Positions 24,432 through 33,233 are shown, counted from the first letter of the stretch. The stretch is DNA of 64,000 bases from Bradyrhizobium sp. 139 (GCF_023074175.1 NZ_JADPKS010000073.1:62001-126000), one strand, 5' to 3'. Numbers and translations: made by a program. Notes: a model not told the origin generated them from the sequence alone.

Positions 24432-25610
24432 CTAGCTTTCCACCTTAAACGTCAGCCCCGCATGCTCCTGCAACCGCCTGATCAGCTTGTGCTGCATCGC
24501 CGCGCCCGGGGTCCAGAACCCGGCCGGCACGTCCGTCACATCACGCAGCATGCAGATCGCGCATTCGGAGATCATCTTCGAGGTCGAACCGTAGCCGGGA
24601 TCGCGGTCGCCGGTGACGCCGGCGCGGACCTGGCGACCGTCGGGTGCGATCGCGACATAAAGCAGGTCGAACAGGCCGTTCTCGCGCTCCTCCTTCGAAG
24701 GCCCCTCGCCGGGCTTCGGCGCGTTCGGGCCGGTCTTCTCGGCATTCACCGCCATCACGCGCTTCGCATTGGCCTCGCCCTTCTCGCCCGCGCCGGTCAA
24801 AACCATCTCGTCGTAGACGAACTCGCGGCCGTAAGGGAATCCCATCAGCATGTTGGAGCGGTGAACATTGCGCGTGTTGATCAGCGCCATCATGAACGGC
24901 GCGGCCCAGGATTGCAGGTCCTCCTCAAAGACCGTTTTGTTGCCTTTCGGCTGCTTCGGGCCGGTGAACCCGGGCGTCAGCGCAAAGTGATCGTTGAGGA
25001 TGGCGACAAGGCTGAGATCCTTGGCCACCGCATCGAAGGTCGCCTTCGCACTCGCGGCGGTGCCGCCTGAGAGCGTGCCGCGCATGTCGCGCACACGCCC
25101 CTTCACGCGCAAAGCCGGCGCACCGAATACACCCTTGGCCTCTTCCTGGACGAAGAACGTGCCGAGCTCGAACGGCACGGAATCGTAGCCGCACGAAAAC
25201 ACGATACGCGCACCGCTCGCCCTGGCTTCCGCCTCGTACTTGTCGATCATCTGCCGCATCCAGATCGGCTCGCCGCAGAGATCGAAATAATCCGTGCCCG
25301 TTGCCGCGCAGGCCGCGAGCAGTTCCTCGCCATAGAGCTGATACGGGCCGACGGTGGTGATCACCGACATGGTCTGCTCCGCCATCGCCTTCAGCGAGTC
25401 CGCGTCCGACGCATCCGCGACGATCAGCGGCGTGTTCCCGGGCGCACCGATCGCATCGCGGGCAGCTTTCAGCTTGCCGAGGCTACGGCCGGCCATGGCC
25501 CATTTCAGCGTCTTGTCGCCCTTGTAATGCACCGCCAGATATTCGGCGACGAGTTTGCCGGTGAAACCGGTCGCGCCATAGACGACGATGTCGAATTTCG
25601 CAGAGCTCAT
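24432..25610 (-). CDS. saccharopine dehydrogenase-like NAD(P)-binding protein (trans-acting enoyl reductase type)
   Basis: The 392-residue product begins with a Rossmann fold, FDIVVYGATGFTGKLVAEYL, and continues with GRSLGKLKAARDAIG, ITTVGPYQLYGEELLAACAA and GTDYFDLCGEP. This layout is shared by saccharopine-dehydrogenase-like oxidoreductases and the mycobacterial trans-acting enoyl reductases. It lacks the lysine-pathway partner genes, so lysine metabolism is unlikely. It lies 9 bases after the DUF169 gene on the same strand, so the two probably form one unit. Confidence 0.85.
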   Translation of the reverse strand: MSSAKFDIVVYGATGFTGKLVAEYLAVHYKGDKTLKWAMAGRSLGKLKAARDAIGAPGNTPLIVADASDADSLKAMAEQTMSVITTVGPYQLYGEELLAACAATGTDYFDLCGEPIWMRQMIDKYEAEARASGARIVFSCGYDSVPFELGTFFVQEEAKGVFGAPALRVKGRVRDMRGTLSGGTAASAKATFDAVAKDLSLVAILNDHFALTPGFTGPKQPKGNKTVFEEDLQSWAAPFMMALINTRNVHRSNMLMGFPYGREFVYDEMVLTGAGEKGEANAKRVMAVNAEKTGPNAPKPGEGPSKEERENGLFDLLYVAIAPDGRQVRAGVTGDRDPGYGSTSKMISECAICMLRDVTDVPAGFWTPGAAMQHKLIRRLQEHAGLTFKVES

Positions 25611-25619
25611 GGTCGGCCT

Positions 25620-26402
25620 TTACTTCTTCGCGTAACTCACGCCCATGCCGGCGCGGACGTCGCTTTGAATGCCATAGGGCGGAATCGGATAGCGCAGGCC
25701 GTTCTTGGCCAGCGCCTTCATGCCCACAATAGCCTTGGCGAGATGCGAGGGCTTCAAGGCCATCAGCATCTCCTCGTCCGGCACGCCGCCATAGCGCCGT
25801 TCGGCATAGCATGGCAAGGACAGGCTGGGCTCCCCGGTCTTGAGCGCCCGCCCCCAGGAATCGGCGCAGGCGGTTTCACCGACGACGCCCCATTCGAACT
25901 TCTTGTAGCCGGTATATTGCAGCCCGTTGATCAGGATGATCATCTGCCCCGGCGTTGCATAGACGAGGCAGATGTCGGGCGGATCGAGCCGTCCGCTCGC
26001 CAGCGGACTGACCGCAAGCGCCTGATACTGCCCGAATGGAACCACGTCCAGCGCCTCCTGGCGTTTGCGCGCGTCCTCGGCGGTGCCGTGCCAGACCCCG
26101 ACATAGTTTTCGCCGGCGAGCCATTTTTCGTCCTGCGGCGCAAGCCCGATCACCGCGCGGCACTGCGCACCGACAAGATCGTCGGCGGTGATGCCGACCG
26201 TCCAGCCCAGACGTGCGGCCATGCTGACGATCTGGTCGGTGGTATGGACCGCGTTCGGCCGCCGGATTTTCGGGACCGCCTCCATGTCGGCGGCACGCGC
26301 GAACAGCTTCATGCCGATCACCGTCGTCTTCAGCCGCAGCAGGCTGTTGAGATCGGCGGCGAGGCCGGCAAGATCGATGCTGTCTGCACTCTGCTGTTGC
26401 AT
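25620..26402 (-). CDS. DUF169 family protein
   Basis: The 260-residue product matches DUF169 proteins: LNSLLRLKTTVIGMKLFARA near the N-terminus, GITADDLVGAQCRAVIGLAP with a Cys, then LAVSPLASGRLDPPDICLVY and an ETACADSWGRALKTGEPSLS segment with a second Cys, followed by LPCYAERR. The family is found in bacteria and archaea with no settled biochemical role; conserved cysteines suggest metal or thiol chemistry. It is the upstream partner of the saccharopine-like dehydrogenase. Confidence 0.82.
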   Translation of the reverse strand: MQQQSADSIDLAGLAADLNSLLRLKTTVIGMKLFARAADMEAVPKIRRPNAVHTTDQIVSMAARLGWTVGITADDLVGAQCRAVIGLAPQDEKWLAGENYVGVWHGTAEDARKRQEALDVVPFGQYQALAVSPLASGRLDPPDICLVYATPGQMIILINGLQYTGYKKFEWGVVGETACADSWGRALKTGEPSLSLPCYAERRYGGVPDEEMLMALKPSHLAKAIVGMKALAKNGLRYPIPPYGIQSDVRAGMGVSYAKK

Positions 26403-26462
26403 GGCGTCCTCCCGGCCGGCGGTCGCGCGCCGGTGCTGTGTTCTTGTTTTGCGGCTCTCGTT

Positions 26463-27266
26463 TTAGTCCTTGCCCGGCCCCGGAAGCAACTCGCCGGTCC
26501 GCCCCATGATGCGGTACGCCAAAAGGCCGATCCATTCGCGCACGGCGACGTCGGTCTTGCCGAGACCATCCGCCCCGTTGCGGGTGAAGGCGAAGAGCTC
26601 GTCGCGCCCGCCCATCCGCCAATCCACCGGATAGGCTTCGACATCGAATCCGGCCTTGCGAAAAATCCCCATCGAGCGTGGCATGTGGAAAGCCGACGTG
26701 ACCAGGAGCCAGCGTTGGCCCGGCTTCGGCGCCACCAGCTGCTTGGTGAAGATCGCGTTCTCCCAGGTGTTGCGGGAGTCGCGCTCGAGGATCAGGCGCT
26801 CCTTCGATATGCCCAGGCTTTCCAGGATCGGCGCGGAGTAGTCGGCCTCCCTCGCCTCGGTCGAGACCAGGTTCGCCGTACCGCCGGTGAAGACGATGCG
26901 CGCATTCGGATAGCGGCGCGCGAGCTCGGCCGGCGCCAGCATGCGATCGGCCGCGTGCGAGACCACCGGCGTGCGATGCGCCGCCGACAGATCGGTGTCG
27001 ATCGAGCCGCCGAGCACGATGATGCCGTCGGGCGCGCCCCGCGACGGGTCCCACGCCGGAAAGCGCGATTCCAGCGGATACAGCAGAAGATTACCGAGTG
27101 GCGAGAAAGCGGCCAGCGCCAGCAGGACCAGCGTTGTCACGGCGAGCTTGCGGCCGAGCGCGGCAAAGCGCGTTGCCATCAGCAGCAGCGACAGGATTCC
27201 GAGCTCGACCAGGAGATTGACCGGCAGCAGCGCGATGCCGAGGGTCTTGGACAGAACGAAATACAG
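26463..27266 (-). CDS. YdcF/ElyC family protein (DUF218), apparent CTG start
   Basis: The DUF218 domain is clear: DGIIVLGGSIDTDLS, RYPNARIVFTGGTANLVS, DSRNTWENAIFTKQL and WLLVTSAFHMPRSMGIFRKA. Members are inner membrane proteins linked to envelope carbohydrate metabolism, and two N-terminal helices are usual. The first ATG in frame (27179) would remove the first helix. Upstream, the frame stays open and reads LYFVLSKTLGIALLPVNLLV then ELGILSLLL, the normal family N-terminus, beginning at CTG 27266 with GAGG five bases before it. I therefore place the start at CTG, giving 267 residues. A recent ATG-to-CTG change may reduce expression. Confidence 0.75.
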   Translation of the reverse strand: MYFVLSKTLGIALLPVNLLVELGILSLLLMATRFAALGRKLAVTTLVLLALAAFSPLGNLLLYPLESRFPAWDPSRGAPDGIIVLGGSIDTDLSAAHRTPVVSHAADRMLAPAELARRYPNARIVFTGGTANLVSTEAREADYSAPILESLGISKERLILERDSRNTWENAIFTKQLVAPKPGQRWLLVTSAFHMPRSMGIFRKAGFDVEAYPVDWRMGGRDELFAFTRNGADGLGKTDVAVREWIGLLAYRIMGRTGELLPGPGKD

Positions 27267-27289
27267 GGGAGCCTCGCTGGAATGATCGT

Positions 27290-27368
27290 ACCGGGCTTGA
27301 CCGGCCGGTCCATCTTCAGAAATCTTCTTGAAAGAGGATCGATCGCCCGGTCAAGCCCGGGCATAACA
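27290..27368. repeat. intergenic palindromic repeat, CGTCATGCCCGGGCTTGACC family
   Basis: TACCGGGCTTGACCGGCCGG and, about 35 bases later, GATCGCCCGGTCAAGCCCGG with GCATAAC form inverted halves of the same family as 22770 and 50558. The element begins only about 25 bases upstream of the CTG proposed as start for the YdcF-like gene, so its insertion may have altered that gene's promoter or leader. Confidence 0.75.
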
Positions 27369-27411
27369 GGTTCTCATGACGAGTTCTGATGAAACTGATT
27401 GGACGCGGCAA

Positions 27412-28353
27412 ATGACCCATCACCACCTGCATTCCAGCCCAGAGACCTGCCATTGGGGCTTCTTCGAAGCCGCGCTCGAGCCCGTCCTCACCATCCAAAG
27501 CGGCGACGAGGTGACGGTCGACACCATCAGCGGCGGGCCGGACATGCTGCCCGACCGCGACAAGTTTCACATTCCGCCGGAGATGGCCGAGGTTCATGCC
27601 AAAAACGAGCGCATGCTGCCCGGCCACATTCTCACCGGCCCGATCGCGGTCGAGGGCGCCGAGCCTGGCGACGTGCTCGCGGTCGAGATCCTCGACGTCC
27701 AGCTCCGGCAGGATTGGGGCTGGAACATGATCAAGCCGCTGTCGGGCACGCTGCCCGACGATTTCCACGAGACGCGCATCCTCAACATCCCGCTGGACCG
27801 GTCGCGGATGGTCGGCCGCATGCCTTGGGGCCTCGATCTTCCGCTCAAGCCGTTCTTCGGCGTGATGGGCGTCTCGCCGCCGCCGGCCTGGGGCCGCATC
27901 TCCTCGCTCGTTCCGCGCGCAATGGGCGGCAATCTCGACAACAAGGAACTTGGCGCCGGTGCGACGCTGTATCTGCCCGTGTTCGTCCCGGGCGCGCTGT
28001 TCTCCTGCGGCGACGGCCATGGCGTGCAGGGCGACGGCGAGGTCTGCGTCACCGCGATCGAGACCGCGCTCCAGGGCCGCTTCCGCCTGACGCTGCGCAA
28101 GGACCTGCGGTTCGACTATCCGCGTGCCGAGACGGCGACGCATTACATGACCATGGCCATGGACCCCGATCTCGACCAGTGCGTGGTGCGCGCGCTGCGC
28201 GACATGATTGTCCTGCTCGGCGAAACCCGAAACCTGTCGCGCGAGGACGCCTACACGCTGTGTAGCCTGGCGGCCGATCTGCGGGTGACGCAGACCGTCA
28301 ACGGCTGCAAGGGCGTCCATTGCATGATCGAAAAGGCGATCGTGCACGGCTGA
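27412..28353 (+). CDS. acetamidase/formamidase family protein
   Basis: The 313-residue product resembles acetamidases and formamidases, which hydrolyse short-chain amides to ammonia and an acid. Family features are SGDEVTVDTISGGPDMLPDR near the N-terminus, HILTGPIAVEGAEPGDVLAV, RPFFGVMG-like PLKPFFGVMGVSPPPAWG, and VPGALFSCGDGHGVQGDGE, which contains the metal-site acid and histidine. The start ATG 27412 gives the common MTHHHLHSSPET opening; an in-frame ATG at 27376 would add 12 residues. Confidence 0.85.
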   Translation: MTHHHLHSSPETCHWGFFEAALEPVLTIQSGDEVTVDTISGGPDMLPDRDKFHIPPEMAEVHAKNERMLPGHILTGPIAVEGAEPGDVLAVEILDVQLRQDWGWNMIKPLSGTLPDDFHETRILNIPLDRSRMVGRMPWGLDLPLKPFFGVMGVSPPPAWGRISSLVPRAMGGNLDNKELGAGATLYLPVFVPGALFSCGDGHGVQGDGEVCVTAIETALQGRFRLTLRKDLRFDYPRAETATHYMTMAMDPDLDQCVVRALRDMIVLLGETRNLSREDAYTLCSLAADLRVTQTVNGCKGVHCMIEKAIVHG

Positions 28354-28553
28354 GCCGGCCGGGCCTTCCCTGACCTGTTGACGCCACGCCGCCGCCCGGT
28401 AAGCCGCGCGGCGCGCGGTACCGCGTCTAATTCTTCTACGATTCCAACAGGCTGAGCGATCATCTCAACCTGCATTTGACTTCTGCCCTCGAACTTAAAT
28501 AGAGTCTTAATCGTTACTTTTATGTACCCGAGTAAGAGGCTAGCGTTCGGGCC

Positions 28554-28751
28554 ATGGCCACCGAAAAAGCCGAGACTGACCGCATTCCCGTAACCTTGGC
28601 GCTCTCGACCATCACCTATCTGGAAAAGCTGGTGAGACAGGGCACCCACGGCACCAGCGTTCCCGGCGTCGCACGCACACTGATCGAGGAAGGCATCCGT
28701 CTCGCCATCAAGGACGGACTTTTGTCGATCCGCGACAACGGCAGGACGTGA
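28554..28751 (+). CDS. small ribbon-helix-helix-like protein
   Basis: This 65-residue frame (IPVTLALSTITYLEKLVRQG, then GVARTLIEEGIRLAIKDGLL) has the strand-helix-helix pattern of MetJ/Arc-type DNA-binding proteins, including a polar strand that would contact DNA. It is cytoplasmic, with no other domain. It is followed by a GcrA-family gene on the same strand, separated by about 70 bases, so a shared promoter is possible. I know it as a conserved hypothetical type in Bradyrhizobium. Confidence 0.65.
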   Translation: MATEKAETDRIPVTLALSTITYLEKLVRQGTHGTSVPGVARTLIEEGIRLAIKDGLLSIRDNGRT

Positions 28752-28824
28752 GCGCGCGCTGAACGCGAAGCGGATGGATCTCGAGAGGCGGATGGCCGAC
28801 ATCTGCAACCTGGGACCGTCACAA

Positions 28825-29316
28825 ATGCCTGTTCTCTCACCAACTTCTTCACAGACCTGGACCGACGAACGAATCGCACTTCTGAAGCAGCATTTCGAGG
28901 CCGGCCTGTCCTGCCGCGAGATCGCTGCGGACATCGGCGTCAGCCGCAACGCCGTGATCGGCAAGCTGTCCCGGCTGAACCTTACGCGCGGCTGGTCCGT
29001 CGACGACCGCAAGGTTCAGGACAGGAGCTTCGGGCCCCGACGCGCGCCGAGGGCGGTGCCGCGGCTGCAATATGAGATGCTGGCCACGATCTATGGCGAG
29101 ACCGACGCGCCGGTCGTCGCCGGGCCGATCGACGACGCCAATCGCTGCTCACTGCTGGAGCTTTCCGAGAACTGCTGCCGCTGGCCGATCTCGACGCCGG
29201 GTGCAGACGACTTCTGCTTCTGCGGCAATACCGCGCCCGACGGCCAGTCCTACTGCGCCGGCCACAGCCGCCTTGCCTACCGGCCGAACTCGCGCGCCCG
29301 TGTGATGCGCGGCTGA
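28825..29316 (+). CDS. GcrA family cell cycle regulator
   Basis: GcrA is an alphaproteobacterial factor that binds sigma-70 RNA polymerase and CcrM-methylated GAnTC promoters. The 163-residue product has the signature N-terminal helix-turn-helix WTDERIALLKQHFEAGLSCR then EIAADIGVSRNAVIGKLSRL, a linker, and the C-terminal cysteine-rich CRWPIS...FCFCGN...SYCAGHSRLAY domain. ATG 28825 gives this start; the family normally begins a few residues before the Trp. A terminator follows. Confidence 0.88.
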   Translation: MPVLSPTSSQTWTDERIALLKQHFEAGLSCREIAADIGVSRNAVIGKLSRLNLTRGWSVDDRKVQDRSFGPRRAPRAVPRLQYEMLATIYGETDAPVVAGPIDDANRCSLLELSENCCRWPISTPGADDFCFCGNTAPDGQSYCAGHSRLAYRPNSRARVMRG

Positions 29317-29334
29317 AGGAGAAATCCCAAAACG

Positions 29335-29366
29335 AAAAACCTCCGGCGGGGCATCACCGGAGGTTT
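29335..29366 (+). terminator. intrinsic terminator after the GcrA-family gene
   Basis: AACCTCCGG, a short loop, then CCGGAGGTTT forms a stem of about nine base pairs preceded by an A run and followed by TTTCTGG. It is 18 bases past the stop codon at 29316. The T-run is short, so termination may be partial. Confidence 0.7.
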
Positions 29367-29528
29367 CTGGAGGCTTAGCGTGAAGCTAAGAGCCGTGACT
29401 TTCGTAACCGGCTAAGAAGCAAGATAGCTGATCAACTAAGGTAAGTAAATAAATTTGAGGCGATCGAATCGCATAGCTCGTCTTCGTCGTCTGCACGGGC
29501 TACCGGATTTTCCGAAAGCAACTTTCAT

Positions 29529-29563
29529 AAAAAAGCCCCGGCGGTATCCCGCCGGGGCTCTAT
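29529..29563 (-). terminator. intrinsic terminator downstream of the porin gene
   Basis: AAAAAAGCCCCGGCGG, TATC, CCGCCGGGGCT is a perfect 11-base-pair stem with a four-base loop. On the minus strand the second arm leads into a T-run (complement of the A run at 29529), so it should stop porin transcription about 22 bases after the stop codon. Confidence 0.9.
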
Positions 29564-29584
29564 CAGATCGGTATGGCCTTAAGC

Positions 29585-31141
29585 TTACCAGTTGCGCTGG
29601 GCGCGCAGCAGCAGGCTGTAGGTGTCCTGGTCCTTCAGCTCATAGGTTGCCGCAGGCTTGGCAACGCTCGTGAGCGCCGGGGTCGTGATCACGCCCGAGT
29701 ACTTCTGGTCGAGATGGCTGTAAGTGAAGTCAGCCGAGAAGGTCAGGTTCTTGACCGGAGTCCAGCGAGTGATGACACCGATCTGGCCGATGTTGAAGTC
29801 CGGGTTGCAGGTGCCGGTCAGGGTCGCGAAGGCGGCGCTGCCGCAGATCATGGACTTGGCCGTGCCGCTGTAGTTGACCGCAGCCCACGCACCGTAGAGC
29901 GCCGTGTTCCAATACGGGCTCCAGTTGTGGGTGTAGGCGCCACGGAAGCCGTAGGTCTTGGTCAGCTCGAGACTGCCGCCGGGACCGAACACCGCGTCAG
30001 ACACGCCGGCGAAGCCGAGGCTCTGATACGCGCCGCTGGAGCTGCCGAACATCGAATAACTGGTCGCGGCCAGCTCCTGGAAGTTGTAGCGGCTCGCGCC
30101 CTCGGTGTAGACGCCCGAGATGTTGATCACGTCGCCTGCGCCGGTCGGGATGTTCTTGATGCCCAGCGCCAGCTGAACGGCCCAGCCCCACTTGTCCTCG
30201 GGGTGACCCGTGGCTTCGCTCGCGCCGTAGTAGGCGACATGGTTGTCGTGCGCAGCAACCGACGCCTGGAACAGGCCCCAGGCCTGGTCGACGCGGACCA
30301 TGCCGACGAGGTCGGGAGACCGCGTGCCACCGAGGTCGTTCGAGCCGTAGGCACCGCCGAGGACGCTGGCGGTGGTCATGGCCGCGGTGTTCCAGATGTT
30401 GGTCTGGAAGACCTGGGTCTGATCCTGCGCCGAGAACGCGGCCGTCACGCCCTGGCCGAAATCGGCCGTGTAGGTGAACTGGGCAACGCCATTGGTGGTG
30501 CCGCTGCCGCCGACCAGCTGGTCGAAGTTGTTGCCGGGATAGTTGATCCAGGGCGCGTCGAACTGCGACACCGCCTTACCCATCGTGAAGCCGGCGAACT
30601 GGATAAAGGCGTAATAGACGCCGAGCGAACCGCCCGAGAGGCCGCCGTCGGTGCCGTTGACGGCGCCGCCGCTCGAACCTATCAGGCCGGTGCCGGCTGC
30701 GTTCAGGCCAAGCGTACCGCTGTACTGGGTAGCACCCGTGCCACTGCCGGCGCCGACATAGTTGCCGGTCGTCCAGGTGAAGACCGCATCGAAATAGGTG
30801 CGGACAACGCCGTACTCGGTCGCGGTGCGCGTGTCGATGTTGAGATCTTCACGAGCGCGCATCGAGTAGTAATTGGTCAGGCGGTTGTTCGCCGCGAAGA
30901 CGTTGTTGTACTGGGCGCTGTAGTTGCCGCCGGCATTGAGCGCCACTTCGGCACGCAGGTAGCCACCCAGCTTGATGCAGGTGTCGCTGCCCGGGATGTA
31001 GTAGAAACCCGCCCCGTAGAGCGTGCAGATCTTCACGTACTCGACCGCCTTGGCCTTGACCGGAAGATCGGCCGCCTGGGCTCCACCGACGGCGATCAGA
31101 CCCGCCGCAGTGCCGAGCAAAAGGCTCTTCACCATTTTCAT
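29585..31141 (-). CDS. major outer membrane porin (Omp2b/RopA-like)
   Basis: The 518-residue product begins with a signal peptide, MKMVKSLLLGTAAGLIAVGG ending AQA, followed by the ADLPVKAKAVEYVKIC sequence typical of alphaproteobacterial porins. The CTLYGAGFYYIPGSDTCIKLGG segment (two Cys) near residue 38 is diagnostic. The rest is rich in Gly, aromatic residues and alternating strands, as in a 16-strand trimeric general porin, and the terminal residues LLLRAQRNW end in Trp. The 5' leader is long and AT-rich, and a strong terminator follows. A nearby MarR-type regulator may influence expression. Confidence 0.92.
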   Translation of the reverse strand: MKMVKSLLLGTAAGLIAVGGAQAADLPVKAKAVEYVKICTLYGAGFYYIPGSDTCIKLGGYLRAEVALNAGGNYSAQYNNVFAANNRLTNYYSMRAREDLNIDTRTATEYGVVRTYFDAVFTWTTGNYVGAGSGTGATQYSGTLGLNAAGTGLIGSSGGAVNGTDGGLSGGSLGVYYAFIQFAGFTMGKAVSQFDAPWINYPGNNFDQLVGGSGTTNGVAQFTYTADFGQGVTAAFSAQDQTQVFQTNIWNTAAMTTASVLGGAYGSNDLGGTRSPDLVGMVRVDQAWGLFQASVAAHDNHVAYYGASEATGHPEDKWGWAVQLALGIKNIPTGAGDVINISGVYTEGASRYNFQELAATSYSMFGSSSGAYQSLGFAGVSDAVFGPGGSLELTKTYGFRGAYTHNWSPYWNTALYGAWAAVNYSGTAKSMICGSAAFATLTGTCNPDFNIGQIGVITRWTPVKNLTFSADFTYSHLDQKYSGVITTPALTSVAKPAATYELKDQDTYSLLLRAQRNW

Positions 31142-31549
31142 TTAAAACCTCCAAGTTGCTCATTTTGCGGAGACCGGACCGTGAGGCCCCCCAGATCCCC
31201 GTCTCTTCAAATCCGCTCGGCCGCTTCGCGCTTTCGGACACACCCCGCTTGAAACGCGAGGGACGTGAGCGAACCACCTGCAACGGGACGATCGAGTACC
31301 CCCCACCGTCACGGTCAATATGCCTGCGCTGTTCCACTAATCAAAATAGTTTATTTGGTAAGCTTTATTCTTTCACTAAACCTGTGCCCCACGCGCAACA
31401 CTGCGAAGTGAGGCAATATGCTGAGTTGATCATCTTTGTAGTTTTAGTGACGAAATTACCCTGCTCTGCACTTGCGTCAGGGCAGGCTTGCGTGGACTAT
31501 GGCCTTGCAAGACACCGGCTGGAAAGAATTCAGATCACGGAGTGACGCT
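31142..31549. promoter_or_regulatory. porin/MarR divergent intergenic region
   Basis: This stretch of about 400 bases separates the minus-strand porin gene from the plus-strand MarR gene and holds both promoters and the porin 5' leader. The part nearest the porin carries CCTCC, a ribosome binding site on the minus strand. The middle part, around 31330-31380, is AT-rich and contains the palindrome described at 31344. I see no gene in it. Confidence 0.6.
31344..31356. promoter_or_regulatory. candidate MarR operator, AAATAGTTTATTT
   Basis: AAATA-GTT-TATTT is a perfect 5+5 palindrome in an AT-rich pocket. The 12-mer CAAAATAGTTTA that includes it also occurs, inverted, at 33224-33235, upstream of the hydrolase gene on the far side of the MarR gene. 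Short palindromes of this kind are usual MarR targets. Binding is inferred, not shown. Confidence 0.5.
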
Positions 31550-32056
31550 GTGTCAGCGACGAGGAAAGAAGGGGCGCGCCTCCGCCCCACCGGCAATCTG
31601 GATATCATCAGGCGTTTCACCTGGGAGATATCGTCGATCAACATGTATCTGGAGGAGCTGCGTCAGTTCTGGGCGAGAACGCTGGGCATCAGCGGTCCGC
31701 AATGGCTGATCCTGATGGCGATCTCCGACCTCGACAAGGACGACGGCGTGCCTGTCAACATGGTCTCCAAGCTGCTCCACGTCGATCCGTCCTTCGTCAC
31801 CACCCAGTCCAAGCTGCTGGAGAAGAAGGGCCTGCTGCGCCGGCGGCCCTCGCAGACCGACGCCCGCGTGGTGCGGCTGTCGCTGGTCGAGAAGACGCAG
31901 AAGCACATCGCAAGCCTCAACGAGCAGTACAAGTCGATTCGCGAATTCGTCTTCCAGGAGTTCGACGAGAACGAGCTGACCGAATTCACCACCAAGCTCG
32001 CGACACTGAAGACCCGGCTCGAAAAAGCCTGCGTCAGGATCTCCCTCGACTACTGA
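31550..32056 (+). CDS. MarR family transcriptional regulator
   Basis: The 168-residue product is a winged-helix MarR-type repressor. The dimerisation helices begin near DIIRRFTWEISSINMYLEEL, and the DNA-binding part includes GISGPQWLILMAISDLDKDDG, VNMVSKLLHVDPSFVTTQSK (recognition helix) and LEKKGLLRRRPSQTDARVVR (wing). GTG 31550 is chosen because GGAG lies a proper distance upstream and it gives a normal family length; the frame is open back to 31472. Its neighbours are a porin, divergent, and an alpha/beta hydrolase, convergent. Confidence 0.88.
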   Translation: MSATRKEGARLRPTGNLDIIRRFTWEISSINMYLEELRQFWARTLGISGPQWLILMAISDLDKDDGVPVNMVSKLLHVDPSFVTTQSKLLEKKGLLRRRPSQTDARVVRLSLVEKTQKHIASLNEQYKSIREFVFQEFDENELTEFTTKLATLKTRLEKACVRISLDY

Positions 32057-32066
32057 GTGGCCGCGC

Positions 32067-33185
32067 TCAGATCCGCCGGCCGGCGGCGCCAAGCCGCGAT
32101 TCCAGCCAGTCGAAGATGTATTCGTTGGCGAGGCTCGGATTGTCCGCATGAGCCTGCGCCGCGCCGGTCTCCGCCGCGGTGAACACCTTCAGCACGATAT
32201 CGGAGCTGCCGAACCGCGACTTCTGCACGATCTGGCGCGCCCGGTCGGCCTTGAGCCAGCCATCCTCGCCCAGCGTGATCAGCACCGGACAGTCGGCGCT
32301 GGAGGCCATCAGCGGTGCATGCGGCACCGGGACGATGCTGAGGTCGCTCATCGCAAAGCGGCTGGCGAAGAAGGATCGTTCGTGCAGGTCCCACAGACCG
32401 CCGTCGCAAACGGCCGCGGCGAGCCTCGGCTCCTGCAACACCGCGCGTGCGACGAAGGAAGAGCCCCATCCGTCGGCCAGGATGGCGACGCGATCGAAAT
32501 CGACATCGCCGCGCGTCTCCAGATAATCCATGACGCTGGCAATTGAGCTCTCGAGGTCGCGGCGCTGCAACAGCGTGTCGGTATAATCGTCGCGCTGGTC
32601 GCCGAGCAGGTCCAGCGCGAGCATCGACAATCCGCGTTCGCGCGCATGCGGCGCGAGCTTGAACAGGAATTCTTCCTTGCGGTGTCCGGGCTCGCCGATG
32701 CAGATCACGGTCGGAGCCCGCTTGTTCGCCAGGGGCGCAGGCAGGAAGTAGCCCTGCAAAGCGTGTCCGTCGTCGGCCCAGGAAATCGTGACGACCTCGC
32801 CGGCCGGACTGCGCGCTGCGAGGAAGCGCCGCGCGCATTCCTGCATCGCCAGCACTGCGACCCAGCGGCGTTCGTCGGCCTGGTCCAGCGGCATCGCGGC
32901 CGCGCCGTAGTAGTTCATCGCCCGCAGCCAGTTGCGCTGCGCGGTCGCCATGTGGCCCTCCGCGAACGCCGCCTCGGCACGCTGCCGGTTGGCCTGCGCA
33001 AGCCTCTTCCACTCGCGGTGCCAGGACTGCTCGTCGCCGCGCTTGAGTTGCCGCGCGATCATCAGGCATTCCGCGATCGTGGCACCGCCCTCCTGGGCCG
33101 CGGTGAGGAGCCGCGTGAATTCAGCGGAGATGTCCTCTCTCTCCGGGCAGAGAGTCCAGTCGTCGGAGAGGCATGCGGGTATCAT
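32067..33185 (-). CDS. alpha/beta hydrolase fold protein lacking the usual nucleophile
   Basis: The 372-residue product resembles the FrsA/2,6-dihydroxypseudooxynicotine hydrolase group: an N-terminal helical region with AQRNWLRAMNYYGAAA, then the hydrolase core from about residue 130. The core has PTVICIGEPGHRKEEFLF, LDLLGDQRDDYTDTLLQRRD, and VLITLGEDGWLKADRARQ with the acid-position region. The nucleophile elbow reads ILADGWGSSF at 235-244, where family members have GxSxGG; the Ser is Gly239. A His is kept in AHADNPSLANEYIFDWL. It may be inactive or use another residue. It lies beside the MarR gene, convergent. Confidence 0.8.
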   Translation of the reverse strand: MIPACLSDDWTLCPEREDISAEFTRLLTAAQEGGATIAECLMIARQLKRGDEQSWHREWKRLAQANRQRAEAAFAEGHMATAQRNWLRAMNYYGAAAMPLDQADERRWVAVLAMQECARRFLAARSPAGEVVTISWADDGHALQGYFLPAPLANKRAPTVICIGEPGHRKEEFLFKLAPHARERGLSMLALDLLGDQRDDYTDTLLQRRDLESSIASVMDYLETRGDVDFDRVAILADGWGSSFVARAVLQEPRLAAAVCDGGLWDLHERSFFASRFAMSDLSIVPVPHAPLMASSADCPVLITLGEDGWLKADRARQIVQKSRFGSSDIVLKVFTAAETGAAQAHADNPSLANEYIFDWLESRLGAAGRRI

Positions 33186-33220
33186 CGGAGCTACGCTTTA
33201 TGATGGCGTTACCCCTCATC

Positions 33221-33233
33221 GAGTAAACTATTT
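33221..33233. promoter_or_regulatory. second candidate MarR site, GAGTAAACTATTT
   Basis: GAGTA-AAC-TATTT is an imperfect palindrome about 36 bases upstream of the hydrolase start on the minus strand. Its flank carries the 12-mer TAAACTATTTTG, the reverse complement of CAAAATAGTTTA found near the MarR promoter at 31342. Two identical 12-mers on either side of a MarR gene are a plausible shared operator set. Confidence 0.5.
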
